A stretch of 64,000 bases of DNA from positions 44,436,696 to 44,500,695 of the forward strand of contig CM037788.1 of assembly GCA_021229015.1 (NCBI GenBank). Reading direction: 5' to 3'. Positions 44,209-53,700 of this stretch are shown piece after piece. The stretch's first letter is position 1. Every line of letters starts with the position of its first letter. The notes under the pieces were generated by a model, which saw only the letters and a program-made list of their open reading frames with translations, made no database searches and was not told the origin of the DNA. This stretch comes from Solen grandis (lineage: Eukaryota > Mollusca > Bivalvia > Adapedonta > Solenidae). Position numbers and translations under genes: made by a program.

Positions 44209-45670
44209 ATGAACAAAGAAAATGTTGTTATCCCTGATTTACTGCAAAGACGTGAAGATAACCCTTCTTCAGTTGAAATATGCCAATCTGTTGTATCAAA
44301 AGAGGAGGGTTTGAAACTGTTGCAATCAATGAATTACAGACAACAACAATGTTTTTACTTTATTCGTAAATGGTGTTTAAATGTTGTAAATGGAAAGACC
44401 AAAGAACCAGTGCATATATTTATTACTGGTGGAGCAGGATGTGGCAAAAGCCATCTGATAAAAAGTATATATTTTGAAGCAACAAAACTTTTAGCCTCAA
44501 TGCTGTCGAACCCATCAGAAATTTCTGTTTTGTTAACAGCCCCAACTGGAGTAGCTGCCTTTAATATTGGTGGTCTAACAGTGCACAATGCTTTTTCAAT
44601 ACCAATTGAGCCATCTTTACCATACCAATCATTAGGTGAAGACAAAATCAATTCTCTGCGATCAAAACTAGGACAGTTGAAATTACTCATTATAGATGAA
44701 ATATCAATGGTTGACAAAAAGCTAATGGTATATATCAATGGTTGTTTGAGACAAATTAAACAGGTAGGAGATCAGTTTCCATTTGGTGGTGTATCAGTTA
44801 TTGCTGTAGGAGATTTATATCAACCTCATCCCAGTGAAAGGAAAAGCCTTGTACAAGAAGGAAATGCAGTATGATTTGTGGAATGAGAATTTTGTAAAAG
44901 TTGAACTTACTGAATGCATGAGGCAAAAAGATGATGTTCCATTTGTGGAGGTTCTAAATGAATGCCGAATCAAATCTAAAACTGATTGTCTCACGCAAGA
45001 AAGCAAAAATATGCTGCAATCCAGAGACACAGGAGAGAAAATAATGGCTCTACATATATTTCCGAAAAATGATCAGGTGAATGAGCATAATTTGGTCACA
45101 CATTAGGAAGTTTGTCCTGAACATGTTTGTATTGAAGCAGAAGACTGGATAAAAGATGAGCGCTCTGCAAAAATGAAAAGATGTAAAACCGCAAATGAGA
45201 AAAAGGTCAATTAATGTGATAGATTGTACATAGGAATAGGTGCCAGAGTAATGTTGACAATGAACATTGATGTAGCAGATGGTCTGGTCAATGGAGCTTT
45301 AGGGACAGTGAAAAACTTGAAAATCAACAGAGATTAATAGAGTGAATTTGATTGAAATTGTTTTTGATGACAAAAGATGTGGAGCAAACATAGGTAAAAA
45401 AAGAAGCCAATAAATTTGTTGTACCAATCGAGAGACAAGAAGAAAATGTTGGAAGGAGAAGTAAGAAAACCAGACGACAATTTCCGTTAACATTAGCTTG
45501 GGCATGCACAGTTCATAAAGTTCAAGGACTCGGCACTACACAAGCAGTAGTTTCCCTAGAGAAAATGTTTGCTCCAGGACAAGCATATGTGGCGTGAAGT
45601 CGTGTATCATCCCTAAATGGTTTATACATAAAGGAATTCAACGAAAAGGCAATATTTTGCAATCATGAAA
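44209..45670 (+). pseudogene. Helitron PIF1-family helicase
   Basis: The open frame 44209-44874 carries [15 protein letters not shown], Walker [25 protein letters not shown], Walker [12 protein letters not shown] and VIAVGDLYQ. After a one-base slip at 44823-44830 the next frame reads [19 protein letters not shown] and ELTECMRQ. Later pieces give [19 protein letters not shown] and [18 protein letters not shown] (motif VI region). A TGA lies just before SRVSSLNGLY. This is a full-length superfamily 1B helicase broken by several slips and stops. In an active element it would unwind DNA during rolling-circle transposition. Confidence 0.85.
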
Positions 45671-45690
45671 TCTCTTCCAGTCTTGCAAAT

Positions 45691-45888
45691 ATGAAACATG
45701 TTTTCAAATTGCTTATCATAATTTTCGAAGGGCTGAGAAAGCATTTGAATGATTTGAAATGTAATCAAGAATTTATTGAATCAGATTGCATATGCCTTGT
45801 GGAAACTTGGTTAACAGATGAACATTTTGATGGAAATATTACTTTGGAGAATTTCAATAAACAACACCGATCTAAGGCTAGATTGTTC
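45691..45888 (+). pseudogene. Helentron endonuclease, amino-terminal fragment
   Basis: In frame just after the helicase: GLRKHLNDLKCNQEFIESDC and ICLVETWLTDEH, the start of an AP-type (LINE-like) endonuclease. Position after PIF1 is diagnostic of Helentrons. Similarity stops at about 45888 after ENFNKQHRSKARLF; the frame then runs into an unrelated segment. Confidence 0.7.
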
Positions 45889-45909
45889 CAATTTGTGCGA
45901 GGACGTGAA

Positions 45910-46336
45910 ATGTTCACTGGAATACCATTTGCTGCTGAGGACATATTTATTACGTTAGAAAAAGTTCGTTTTGATGGAAACAGATTAGTTTGTTTAAGCG
46001 ACGAAGACATCGGGGAGATTTTAAAATTGCCTGTGGTAGATTCGCTAGTCGATAGATATTCTACCAAAAGATCACCCCCGCCCCATCGACCTTCCATTTG
46101 AGACGAGCAGCGCCAAAGTAGGAGAGTCAGTTACTGTTGTCTCTCTGAAGGAAAACACCTACAAGCGGGGAGCATTTGATGTCGATATTAGAAAATGCTA
46201 CAAGAGAGGAAACGATTCGTATCAGTATTTTACAGAAGGTGTGCGATTTCCTCACTCTGTGACTAACAGCTTGAGAGAAAAATCCAACAATACCAATCCC
46301 TCATTACCGATGTCAGGGAGAAATCGCAACAACTAA
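45910..46336 (+). CDS. unrecognised coding segment, one frameshift
   Basis: After the Helitron endonuclease breaks off, ATG at 45910 opens MFTGIPFAAEDIFITLEKV, then FDGNRLVCLSDEDIGEIL and LPVVDSLVDRY. An extra C in the CCCCC run at about 46075 causes a stop at 46099. In the next frame the protein continues PIDLPFETSSAKVGESVTVV, SLKENTYKRGAFDVDIRKC and EGVRFPHSVTNSLREK, to TAA at 46334-46336. Composition and continuity across the slip look like real protein of about 140 residues. I do not recognise a family. It may be a captured host gene fragment or part of another transposon. Confidence 0.5.
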
Positions 46337-46562
46337 GTTAACAATCGGTTAATAACTAAGGGAGATATTACCTTTTAGCATTTTCCTATTAAAAATGGAA
46401 ATCAGTAAAATCGATAATTGACAATAATTCGATTGAAAACAGATTTTGTTTTTTTTAAGCTATTGACTTACTATTTGTGTAACTTAAATGACTAAATGTT
46501 AGTGAAAGAAAAAAGGAAAACATTGGGTTTTGTGTATGAAGGTGAAACAATTTTCTTTTCAG

Positions 46563-46837
46563 ACTGACACGAGACTGCGAGGAGCTGCCGGCCGATCTGC
46601 GGCGTCGGATCACTCCGTTCGATGTCAACCTTTCAATGGCCGCCACCGACAGGCTGTCTCGCATCGAACGTGAATGCTTTAAGTGGTATGTGTCGACCAA
46701 CCTGCGGCGGGGCTGTTCAAATGAGGCAGTGACGGCCCTACTGAGAGCTGGCGAAAGAGAGCGGCTGTGGCGGATTGGGTTTGGACTGAAGACCTATATG
46801 AAAAGTCGTCTGAAGTATGAACAGTCCAGATTCCGTG
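46563..46837 (+). CDS. unrecognised exon, Arg-rich helical
   Basis: A 275-bp exon with a strong CTTTTCAG acceptor and a GTAAGC donor. It encodes LTRDCEELPADLRRRITPFD, AATDRLSRIERECFKWY and RRGCSNEAVTALLRAGERER. It is richer in GC than its surroundings and predicted helical. It ends in phase 1. The next acceptor (47191-47192, after a CT-rich tract) completes GAC AAT GAA TAA, giving a natural stop at 47201-47203. The upstream exon would have to end in phase 2 and was not found. Function unknown. Confidence 0.5.
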
Positions 46838-47192
46838 GTAAGCGGAGAAACTGTGACAGTCTTCTGCAGTAAGGGAAACAACGAAGAGGACGTGGGGCCA
46901 CCGACTGAGTGAATTTGGTAAAGAAAAACATGTCAGGTTAAAGCTTTTTTGGTCGGTAGGTATGAAGTGCGAAATAGAACGCTTACAAACTCTAATGGTA
47001 TGTAAACGTTGACAAATTATGCTTGCTGGCTTAGTGGCTTTTGTTTAAGTGATGTGGTTATGAGAGAGAGAGAAAGAAAGAGATGTAATATAGTGGAAGT
47101 AAAAAGTAAAACATGTTTCCAATCACTAGTTTCATGTTTTGAAAGAGGTGTTTAAAACATTTTTCCCTCTCTCTCTCTCTCTTTATTTACAG

Positions 47193-47203
47193 ACAATGAA
47201 TAA
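47193..47203 (+). CDS. probable terminal mini-exon of the 46563 gene
   Basis: Acceptor TTTATTTACAG preceded by (CT)n. With the phase-1 donor at 46837 it adds Asp-Asn-Glu and TAA. The rest of 47204 onward would be 3' UTR. A separate 80-codon frame at 47255-47497 (LVCLTTNVLDYLEEYMFELF) is open but unassigned. Confidence 0.35.
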
Positions 47204-47679
47204 TCTAATATTACTTGGAAACCTATCATCAACATCGTTGTTAAAACTTTCATTGTGCAAATCTATCAAGGGCAAGATCTAGTTATTCGTGATTTACTTG
47301 TCTGTTTAACAACTAATGTCTTAGACTATCTTGAAGAATATATGTTCGAGTTGTTCGACGGCATAGAAGTGTTCCAAGTTTTAGATATACGTTCTATTGT
47401 TAAGGATATATTATTCAATGGTGTTTTAACTTTTAACATCCCCAATCAACGACAGAATTTATCATTAATAAGAATCTTTGCTAATATGTGCTTTTAAAAC
47501 ACGTGAAGTAAAAACAGAATTATCTAACTTTAATGAAGAAACAATCGAACGCTAAAGAACATATTTCGTAGACGTGGTTGGTGCTTGTTGATAGGTGAAG
47601 TTTTAAGTGAGCTACAATACGTTTATGACGAGTACTTTTAAAACATTAATACATAGAATTTTTTTTTATTCTTTTAGAA

Positions 47680-47822
47680 ACATGGTTTCTATCAATAATG
47701 AAGAGATGTTGAAAGGTCGAACCATACAGATGACAGATGACCTAGAAATGGAGAAGGATACGAGCTTCAAGAATTCGAAACCTACCAACGAACTGGAGAT
47801 ATACTCATATTTTATTCTGTAA
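47680..47822 (+). CDS. possible terminal exon, unknown
   Basis: A TTTATTCTTTTAG acceptor near 47679 precedes an open segment NMVSINNEEMLKGRTIQMTD, then LEMEKDTSFKNSK, with a stop at about 47820. Acidic/polar composition, no domain. It abuts the 3' tail of a LINE at 47836. Its partner exons are not identified. Confidence 0.25.
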
Positions 47823-47835
47823 TGAATGAATAGAA

Positions 47836-48358
47836 TAGAATATTGAATTAGAGACACCACAACAGTCGAAAGACGTCATACGGTGTCTAAAAACGTTTAA
47901 AATTACGATACGTCACAAAACTATACACAAGTGAATCCCGCACAGCAGGAGAGTAAACACGTTTAATATATCACGTATGTAAAATTAAAGCTTGTTATAT
48001 ATACCAACGTCTTTAATAAAAGCGATCAAGGAATCAACAGAAACAGTATTAAAAAGGTCTAACATAGATGTCACATTAAAATAATTGGTTCTAATAAGAT
48101 TTAAATCAATACAGTCGACTAAAATATGTTTGATAGTATACGGTTCCTGCCAAGGAATGCATACCGGTTGTTCTTCTCGATTAAAAGATAGGAGTGAGTC
48201 AAACGTGTATGCCCTATGCGACAACGATTGATAACACATTCCTCCCTACGCACAGCGCGGGAAGATGGATACCAAAAACCTAAGGATGGTTGAATAGAAT
48301 GTAACTTATTAAATTGAGCGTTGTCCCAACTAGATTGCCATTTTGAAAAGATCAATTT
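47836..48358 (-). mobile_element. RNase H-bearing LINE, 3' fragment, copy 2
   Basis: The same element as 34736-35510. Minus-strand reading gives SKWQSSWDNAQFNKL, RREECVINRCRIGHTRLTHS, then the cysteine-bearing tail with CIPWQEPYTIKHILVDC and IAFIKDVGIYNKL, and a 3' UTR ending in a TAGAATAGAATA tail at 47826-47850. The region missing from copy 1 (48085-48140) is present here. 5'-truncated, as usual for LINE insertions. Confidence 0.8.
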
Positions 48359-48682
48359 GAATTTGTTTTTACAATTTCAAAACAAGATAAGCAAAGAAAT
48401 GAGATGAAACGAATAGCTTTAGATGAAAATGAGGTAAGTTTCAAATAAAAAAACTTCAAGTAGCTTTTGCTGTAATAAGGAAATATACGTACAAGAAGTC
48501 TCTAAAATGTGTGGATATACCCTTTGAATTTAGTTTTCTTTGATAATAGTTACGAAGCAAAGACCGTATTATTTAAGAAAACACGTATAGATAGGGTAAG
48601 TTTCATTTGGATATTCGAATGTGTGTAATGCAGGAAGACTTTAAATATATTCACACTAAGAGGGGTGTAAGAATAACAAGAG

Positions 48683-49607
48683 CTGTCAGAGGACAGCACG
48701 CTCGACTATTCAAAATGCCTGTTGGTAAATCAAATGAAATCTATTTAAATTCTTGCCCTTCATAGTAATAGTAAAGATACCTTGACCTTGATACCCCTTA
48801 ATATATGTCTTAAATCAATCCCATGCCTAGTTACTGAGACATAAGCACAATAACACTGTGCATGCAAAACTTAAACCAAAAAACCAAGTTAGAAAAGGGC
48901 CATAATTTGCATCAGTCCAAACGTTATCCTCCTGTTTTCTGATGCCCTTGAAGACACACCTTAACTTTCTAGTCAATTCCACAAGCAATTTCTGAGATAT
49001 AAGCTGGATAGTAGCTTGAATGTAAAAATTTAACCTTAGAATCCATAATTCTAAGTTAAAAGGGGGTCATAATTTTAATTTATTCCATCAAGTGTTATCT
49101 TACTTTATAGTATGATACCCCTAAACATATTAAAGATGTTTCAAATCAATTCCATGCCTGGACTCTGAGATATAAGCATGAAAGTACATTGCATGCAAAA
49201 CTTTAACCAAAATTTCTAAGTTAAAAAAGGGGCCATAACTTGTAATGTATTCCATAAAAAGTTATCTACCTTGATAGTATGAAACCCCTAAACGTATTTA
49301 AGATGTTTCAAAACAATCCCATGCCTGGATACTGAGATATTAGCATGAAAGTAACTTGCATGCAAAACTTTAACCAAAATTTCTAAGTTAAAAAGGGGCC
49401 ATAATTGGTAATATATTCCATCAAGAGTTATCTACCTTGGTTGTATGATGCCCCTAAACATATTCAAAACTTTCAAGTCAATACCATAAATGGTTATTGA
49501 GATTTAAGGTTGATAGTAACTTGCACGCAAAACTAAAACCAAAACCTGCAACGCCGACGCCAGGGTGACTACAATAGCTCTCATATTCTACGAATAGTCG
49601 AGCTAAA
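48683..49607 (+). mobile_element. hairpin-ended element, family 2
   Basis: Left end AACAAGA + GCTGTC-AGAG-GACAGC + ACGCTCGACTATTC. The core is four to five monomers of about 167 bp ('atgcctggactctgagatat', 'gcaaaactttaaccaaaat'). The right end is GCTCTCATATTC-TAC-GAATAGTCGAGC, then TAAAAAT. The distal arm is the exact reverse complement of GCTCGACTATTC near the left end. It starts AACAAGAG-like and ends GAGCTAAAAA, as family 1 does, though hairpins and core are unrelated in sequence. Non-coding. Confidence 0.8.
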
Positions 49608-49675
49608 AATTGACGAGGATAAATTGTTGCTCAAGAAATTAAGAGCTTTGACTATAATACAATGTGTTATTACAA

Positions 49676-50005
49676 TCACAGCATAAGTGTGACGGTTGTG
49701 AAATAGATCGCGGTTCTCAGAATCAACACACGTCTGTTGTTGGTGGGTGTGAAATAGATCACGGTTCTCAGAATCAACACACGTCTGTTAGTGGGTGTGA
49801 AATAGATCACGGTTCACAGAATCAACACATGTATTTCCCAGAGCGGGATAAAGCTGCCATTTACTCCAACAAAACCTTTCAACAATCCGACAGGACCCAT
49901 AACTACGCTTACACCGCCGCAATCGAGGTTAATGACGCCCCCAACACCACTGACACGATTTTCGGCAGTGGTTACTTTAATACCTACTCCTTCGTCAGTC
50001 TGAGG
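49676..50005 (+). CDS. open segment with three peptide repeats
   Basis: About 110 codons containing three repeats of the type GCEIDHGSQNQHTSV (DNA period about 45-48 bp, 49690-49830). YFPERDKAAIYSNKT follows, then a Thr/Asn-rich end with TIFGSGYFNTYSF. The YFPERDKAAIYSN-coding stretch is echoed in DNA at 50199-50235 (CATTTCCCAAAGCGGAATGA). It is probably the amino-terminal part of the transposase-like sequence that follows. No known domain. Confidence 0.4.
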
Positions 50006-50499
50006 TAAAGGAAACTGGATTCATATTCACAGTCGCAAATTTTGGGCAGAGGGATGTATCTAATTATTTTATCAAGTTTATCATAGTGTTCAGGAACCTT
50101 ATCAGAATGTAAAAGGAATTTGAACCTTACTTTTTTATTGTTGTAATTATTATACACCTTTTTTTTATTATCGTTACGGTTTCTATTGGTAAATATTACA
50201 TTTCCCAAAGCGGAATGAAGCTGCCATTAACTCCATGCAGCTGATGCAACTCCCAAGCCGACACGGCGCTCGGGAAGGGATCTGCAAAAAGAAGAACAGC
50301 ATAACTATGATACGCATGGAAACCGCATCATAAACATGAATAAGCTGATAAATATCATGAATGATGTGTACAGGGAACACAGTCTTCTGGATTGTAAACA
50401 TTTAAATATCGTCCTAACGGTGAGTTAAAGCTGGGACTTGGTTCAAAACTGGAGTTTAGGTGCTCTTCGTGTGGTGTTCTTTCTTCAAAGATGGACAGT

Positions 50500-51410
50500 T
50501 ACAATAGATGCCAAAGCTCAAAGGCAGTAGCTATAAATATGCAAATAGCTTCAGCTTTGCAAATCACTGCCATAGGATAAGAGAAGGGGAATCAGCTTCT
50601 TGCATCTATGGACATACCTCCACCTTCCAGGTCCCACATGCAAACGTTGATGAACCAAGCTTCCGTCAACACTTAATGAGGAGGACATGGCCGTTAAGAG
50701 GCTGCTTGTTATTAAACATAACCAGGAGCAAGGACGAAAGAACCCGAACCACCTGGACCTGTCTTTTGATGGCCGTTACAATGCAAACAGAATGATTTCG
50801 TCGTACAAACCTGGGCAGGTTGCATCACAGGCTTATGGTGTAGCCATAGAGAACAACACAAGTTACAAATACATTGTTGCCCTAGCTGTCTAGAATAAGC
50901 TTTGCTGGACTGGAGCTTATTTAAGAAACAATGGATTCGACACCACATGTCCTGGTGGGCCATGCAGCATGTACAGCAAACATTCCATACATGGCGCCCC
51001 ATTCAGAAAGATCCATAGCTTTCAGTATTGCCGATCAACTTTCTAAGGAAGATATACTTGTTCGCAGCCTAACAACAGATGGGGACACCAAGGCTCACCT
51101 AGGCATATCTGATTTTTAAGACAAGCTCGGAAATGCCTTGACTGTAACTCGCCAAGCAGACCCCTATCACTTGGGAAGCAAACAGGTAAGAAAGACAAGG
51201 TAGTCTAGCTGGGGCCCGACTGTTACTCGTCAAGCAGACCCCTATCGGAATAGAATATTGAATTAGCCTGACTATGTTCAAAGGAAAAAAGCTGCCATAT
51301 GAAGCTAGACAACAAGCAACAACAGCTCTAGCCAAGGATAGCAAATCAAGATGTCATGCCATTATTGAAAAACTTCGGGCCGAGGCAGACGGTGATCTTT
51401 CAAACTGAAT
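50500..51410 (+). pseudogene. transposase-like relic
   Basis: Fragments in order: IASALQITAIG; NHLDLSFDGRYNANRMISS with KPGQVASQAYGVAIENNTSY; NKLCWTGAY; VGHAACTANIPYMAPHSERS; IADQLSKEDILVRSLTTDGD with TKAHLGISDF; and a C-terminal segment with EARQQATTALAKDSKSRC. Acidic motifs SFDGRYN and TTDGD are spaced like the first two Asp of a DDE transposase, comparable to Mutator-type proteins of invertebrates. This assignment is tentative. At least six stops or slips, plus a short repeat (CAAGCAGACCCCTATC at 51156 and 51231), show decay. Confidence 0.45.
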
Positions 51411-52020
51411 TGTTTACCTGCAATCAAAGCTACAACTGTGGAGTGTTACGGGGGTAACTGCAGTTTCAGCCCACATGACTCCCTTGTTTGTCATTTTAAA
51501 TCATTTAGTGAAACTTCTGCTTTGTGTGAAAGAGGTGGTTGAAGGGTGTCCACATTTTTTTTCATTAATGTATTCGACCGATCAGCATTGAGGAAGAAAT
51601 TCGCTTCAATTACAACTACAACTTAAGTTTGAAAAAGCGGCTAAAATCGATTGTTTTCTAAGGATGATCATACATTTTATTTACTCGGCTCTTGAAGTCA
51701 GAGGATTAATCAGTAGTTGATCTGTCAGTCTAAAAATCTGGTTAATGCTGAATATCTGAAGAACAATGTATATATAAATGCCAGTATAATTCTAGTGTTG
51801 TGCTGATGATCAATTATAATTGGTTATTGAGAAAAAAGCTTGCATTGGTGAGAAGGTTTAGTAAGAAAAGAAGGTAATTTAATATAGTAATATAGTAATA
51901 ATCCGTTTTAGCTGATAGGTAAAAACGGGCGGGTTGATGTTATTTATATTTGCATTTAAGTTTTGTTTTCCGTTCATTAATTCAAGTTTTTATCCAATCT
52001 TCATTAAATTTGGTCAGAAT

Positions 52021-52061
52021 AGAATATTGAATTAGAGGCACCTCAACAGTCGAAAGACGTC
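52021..52061 (-). mobile_element. 41-bp LINE 3'-end insertion with 16-bp target duplication
   Basis: Only the last 41 bp of the LINE at 47836 are present (AGAATATTGAATTAG through CAGTCGAAAGACGTC). They are flanked by perfect TAAATTTGGTCAGAAT at 52005-52020 and 52062-52077. This is an extreme 5' truncation made by target-primed reverse transcription. Confidence 0.9.
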
Positions 52062-52721
52062 TAAATTTGGTCAGAATACTTATCTGCATGCACGATATCT
52101 TAGATATAATTGAATATGTGCCATCTCTGGTTAAAAACTAGGTCACTAGATCAATTCTTAGAATAGGGTTTTCTGTTAAAGCTTCTTATTCCAGTCATAC
52201 AGGATATATCTAATCTTTCTGAAAGTTGGTCAGAATATATTTTAGACAATTATTAAGTCATCTCGGGTCAAAAACTAGGTCACCTGATTAAATCTTAGCA
52301 TAGATTTTTGCGATAACGTTTCTGATTCCTGTCATAAACCAAACAGCTTTTATCCAATTTCCATGAAACTTGATCTGTAAATTTCTCTTTTTACTACGAT
52401 GACTACGCAGTATGAATATGGGTCATCTTGGATAAAAAAAACTAGGTATCTAGTAAACTCCAGTTTTAATAGTTTACCTCTTGTATATAGTTTTATCTTT
52501 ATAATATTCTAGACTTCATAACCCCTGGTAAGCTTTTAATGAAACTTTGAAGCATTTGTAACAAGCCTTGTGCATATTGTTGGCAAGCCCGGGAAAGCCA
52601 ATATCTTAAGACTTTGCTGAGCTGTAAGAGTTGGTGGAAATGTTCCACCATAATGGTTACTATGAAGTAAATCACATCCATCTGTAAATTAAAACACATT
52701 AAAATGATGTATTAGAATATA

Positions 52722-53015
52722 ATAGAATATTAATTTAAAGACACCCCAACAGTCAAAAGACGTAGTTACATAGTAGTTACATTGAAATAATTTGTCCTGA
52801 TAAAGACTCGATTCTACACAGCAAATTAAAATGTGTTAATAATATACAACAGTATACGGTTCCCGACAAGGAATACAGAACGGTTGACCTCACGATTTGA
52901 AAGTTAAGAGTGAGTCAAACGACTGCGTCCAATTCGACAACAATTAATAACACATTCTTCCCTACGCACAGTGTGGGCAGCCGGACTCCAGTCCTAAAAT
53001 GGTTGAATCGTTAGT
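52722..53015 (-). mobile_element. RNase H-bearing LINE, 3' end, diverged
   Basis: A related but divergent 3' end: tail AATAGAATATTAATTTAAAG, GACACCCCAACAGTC, then minus-strand remnants of the CVINRC/HILI.C region. It is older than the copies at 34.7 and 47.8 kb and has many stops. Confidence 0.65.
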
Positions 53016-53212
53016 AGGGTAAAATTGGGGGGCAAATATGCCTCCGGAGGAAAAACTGTACTGGGGGGGGGGGGGGGCAAATATGCCTCCGGAGATAACT
53101 CTTACAGTGCAAATGTGGGTAGTCTCACAGTGGTAAAAAAATAGTAATAAAAAAAATAATGATCTTGATGAAAATGAAGTGAATAAAAATTATTAAAAAA
53201 CAAAAACAAAAA

Positions 53213-53700
53213 CTAGAACCGCAAGCGGTATCTTGGTTTTCGCTTTTAACCTAATCAACTTGAACACTTTATTTCAACTCAGCCACAATTTTTAATATGA
53301 AACAGAACGCAAAGGTTTTTTGAAGACCTACTCTCATTTGCACAGTTTTTTGTTGTTGTTTTTTTTGGAATGTTAGAACATTCAAACTCCTCTAGAGCAA
53401 ATATTTCCCCATACCCTATCATCACATCATATCACATTCTGTGGTGCTGTCAACAAGGAAAAAAATGCTGAAAACCGCATTTCAATTAGACTTTAACGTT
53501 TTGAGTTATAGGCAAAAGAGTGATTTTAAGCAAAGCGCCCTCTAGCGGCAAAATGAGAAAAAAAATGATAAAAATTTTACAATTAGGTACCTAGATATGC
53601 AGCAAATAGTTCAAACAAGTATAGAAGTCGCACTAATCGAACATTCTTTTTCTTATATATCACAATTTTAAGCATAAAAACTGAATAACAATTATTCCAA
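53213..53700 (+). repeat. diverged repeat R, copy 1, left part
   Basis: Contains AACCGCAAGCGGT (a short hairpin) near the left end, 'gacctactctcatttgca', CGCCCTCTAGCGGCAAAATG and 'attattccaa'. It is interrupted at 53700 by a hairpin-ended element and resumes at 55043 with GGATCAAACTTTGGATTGCC. Copy 2 covers about 55495-55982. The unit is not recognised. Confidence 0.6.

Larger units (their letters stand above)
40890..45888 (+). mobile_element. autonomous Helitron relic, Helentron-like with endonuclease
   Basis: Ordered remains of a Helitron protein over about 5 kb: an amino-terminal repeat region (40960-41170), a Cys cluster, the LPKGGQ domain, the Helitron helicase-like Rep domain with its tyrosine motif, a PIF1 helicase, and an endonuclease start. 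Frameshifts and stops break it into at least eight pieces. An endonuclease after the helicase is the feature of Helentrons. The 3' end is cut off inside the endonuclease at about 45888. Terminal hairpins were not identified. Confidence 0.85.

Noticed and set aside
51248..51266. Another ultra-short LINE insertion (GAATAGAATATTGAATTAG)
   Set aside because: Only about 19 bp match the LINE tail and no target duplication is visible, so it may be chance.
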